This document shows positions 63,001-64,000 of a stretch of 64,000 nucleotides of DNA, in pieces. Origin of the DNA: Chrysopilus asiliformis (Eukaryota; Arthropoda; Insecta; Diptera; Rhagionidae); assembly GCA_964034945.1 (NCBI GenBank), contig OZ035963.1, forward strand, positions 66,918,682-66,982,681, written 5' to 3'. Position 1 is the first letter of the stretch; the number at the start of each line of letters is the position of its first letter. The notes under the pieces are model-generated. The model was given only the letters and a program-made list of their open reading frames with translations. It was not told the DNA's origin and searched no databases. The position numbers and the translations under genes were made by a program.

Positions 63001-64000
63001 CTCACGATTTCCCACAATCAAGGAGCATGCACGAGAACATTACAATGGCACGGAAAAAACATGACACATTCACAATATCATAATCAGCATCACATCATAC
63101 TAGATGGCATTATAGTCGCATTCGGATTTGAAATTAATCGGCACCGGTAGTTATCTAGTCGTATTTCATAGCTGCTGCTTTAACCAAATTAAAATAAAAT
63201 TAAATGGCGTCACAATGGCTCGCGACAACATTTACTATTTACATTTCTTTTTAACGTCTCTTCGTTCCATATACATACACGAAGGAAAATCCATTCGGAA
63301 AATTCAGTCTTCCACTATTATCGTCCAATACTAAAAATAACAAGAAAAAAGATGACAAGTCTATATCAGAAGGAGAACGAATGGGATGTGGAAAATGAAT
63401 GATAATTTTCTCTCTCGCACTGTGTGATAAGCGGTTGTCTGCCTCATGATAATTTAATGTGTCTTCGGATTTTCCGATTTTCCACTTTTCCGCTTTTATA
63501 CAATTTTCATATTTTCATCTTTCGATGTGTATGTGCGCCGTTATTGCCCTTTTCATGCTCTTTCTCTCTTTAGATTATTATACAGTGTTCACTGTATGGA
63601 GTGACTCTCTTTATTTCTCTTCTAAATTATTTCATCTGTCATTTTCTCCTTATTCATCAATCAGTGTACATATTGCTACCATAATTCTAGTACAGATTGT
63701 TTCACTAGTCTAGGACTTCCGTTAAGTTTAATATGTAACATTGGAGGCAGTTCAATGATTTAAATTTAATATCAAATAGATTTTTAAAAAATCAGACTTT
63801 TACCTGCAATTTTGAAAGATTTGTTATCCATAAATATGAGTTTAGAAACACACAAAAACTTTAAAGCCGCGCCAATCTTATCCGCCAAGTTTCAATATGA
63901 CGCTGATTACGGGACCTAACCTTAATATTTTTTATTAAAAATACGTAAGAACTAGGAACAAAAAAGTTTTGACATGGACAAAAGGAATCAGCAAAACTTA

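Larger units (their letters stand above)
39686..64000. other. 24-kb AT-rich stretch without a supported gene
   Basis: Probably the upstream intron(s) and promoter region of SK, since the SK N-terminus is still missing. I found no exon with domain similarity and flanking splice sites on either strand. Open frames are short and low-complexity. It contains the Harbinger-like element (39876-40270) and two copies of a dispersed repeat (44368-45300, 59508-60067). Two stretches are less AT-rich than the rest: about 47380-47800 and 51560-52060. No tRNA, rRNA or transposase was seen. Confidence 0.6.

Overview
This looks like nuclear DNA of an insect, most likely a dipteran. It is AT-rich and the genes have many introns, often only 50-70 bp long. 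It carries insect-type orthologues: Rabconnectin-3A, a pickpocket DEG/ENaC channel and the fly-type SK potassium channel. I cannot name the species. No rRNA, tRNA, CRISPR array or autonomous transposon with a readable enzyme was seen.

Layout. (1) 1321-17089, minus: Rbcn-3A, rebuilt as 18 exons (10,014 nt, 3,337 codons), with one 6.3-kb exon. (2) 17090-17840: a 751-bp divergent promoter region. (3) 17841-20926, plus: a polypeptide GalNAc-transferase of the Pgant35A/GALNT11 type, 8 exons, 619 aa. (4) 21249-23342, minus: a pickpocket channel subunit, 7 exons, 532 aa, tail-to-tail with the transferase. (5) 23723-24101, minus: a small three-exon gene for a 70-aa secreted precursor. It has a signal peptide, an RIRR processing site and four proline-rich heptads (M-P-K/S-P-P...). 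I do not recognise this gene. (6) 26197-39083, minus: the SK channel from its N-terminal cytoplasmic region to the stop. The 5' exons lie outside the window or were not found. Two 136-nt exons encode alternative versions of the pore and selectivity filter, and one intron uses a GC donor. (7) 39686-64000: about 24 kb without a convincing exon, probably the upstream intron or promoter region of SK, with several repeats.

The exon phases close exactly for every rebuilt gene, which is the main support for the splice sites given. All coordinates were derived by hand, without alignment or RNA data.

Repeats. Several inverted-repeat (MITE-like) elements lie in or near SK: one with 3-bp TAA flanks (Harbinger-like), two copies of one fold-back family, and a 108-bp element with 23-bp terminal repeats. 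A separate dispersed family has copies at 44.4-45.3 kb and 59.5-60.1 kb, and a relic in an Rbcn-3A intron next to a splice donor.

The genes do not form one pathway. SK and ppk shape membrane excitability, Rbcn-3A serves V-ATPase assembly and endosomal traffic, and the transferase starts mucin-type O-glycans in the Golgi. The best candidates for new biology are the heptad peptide precursor and the SK pore-exon switch.
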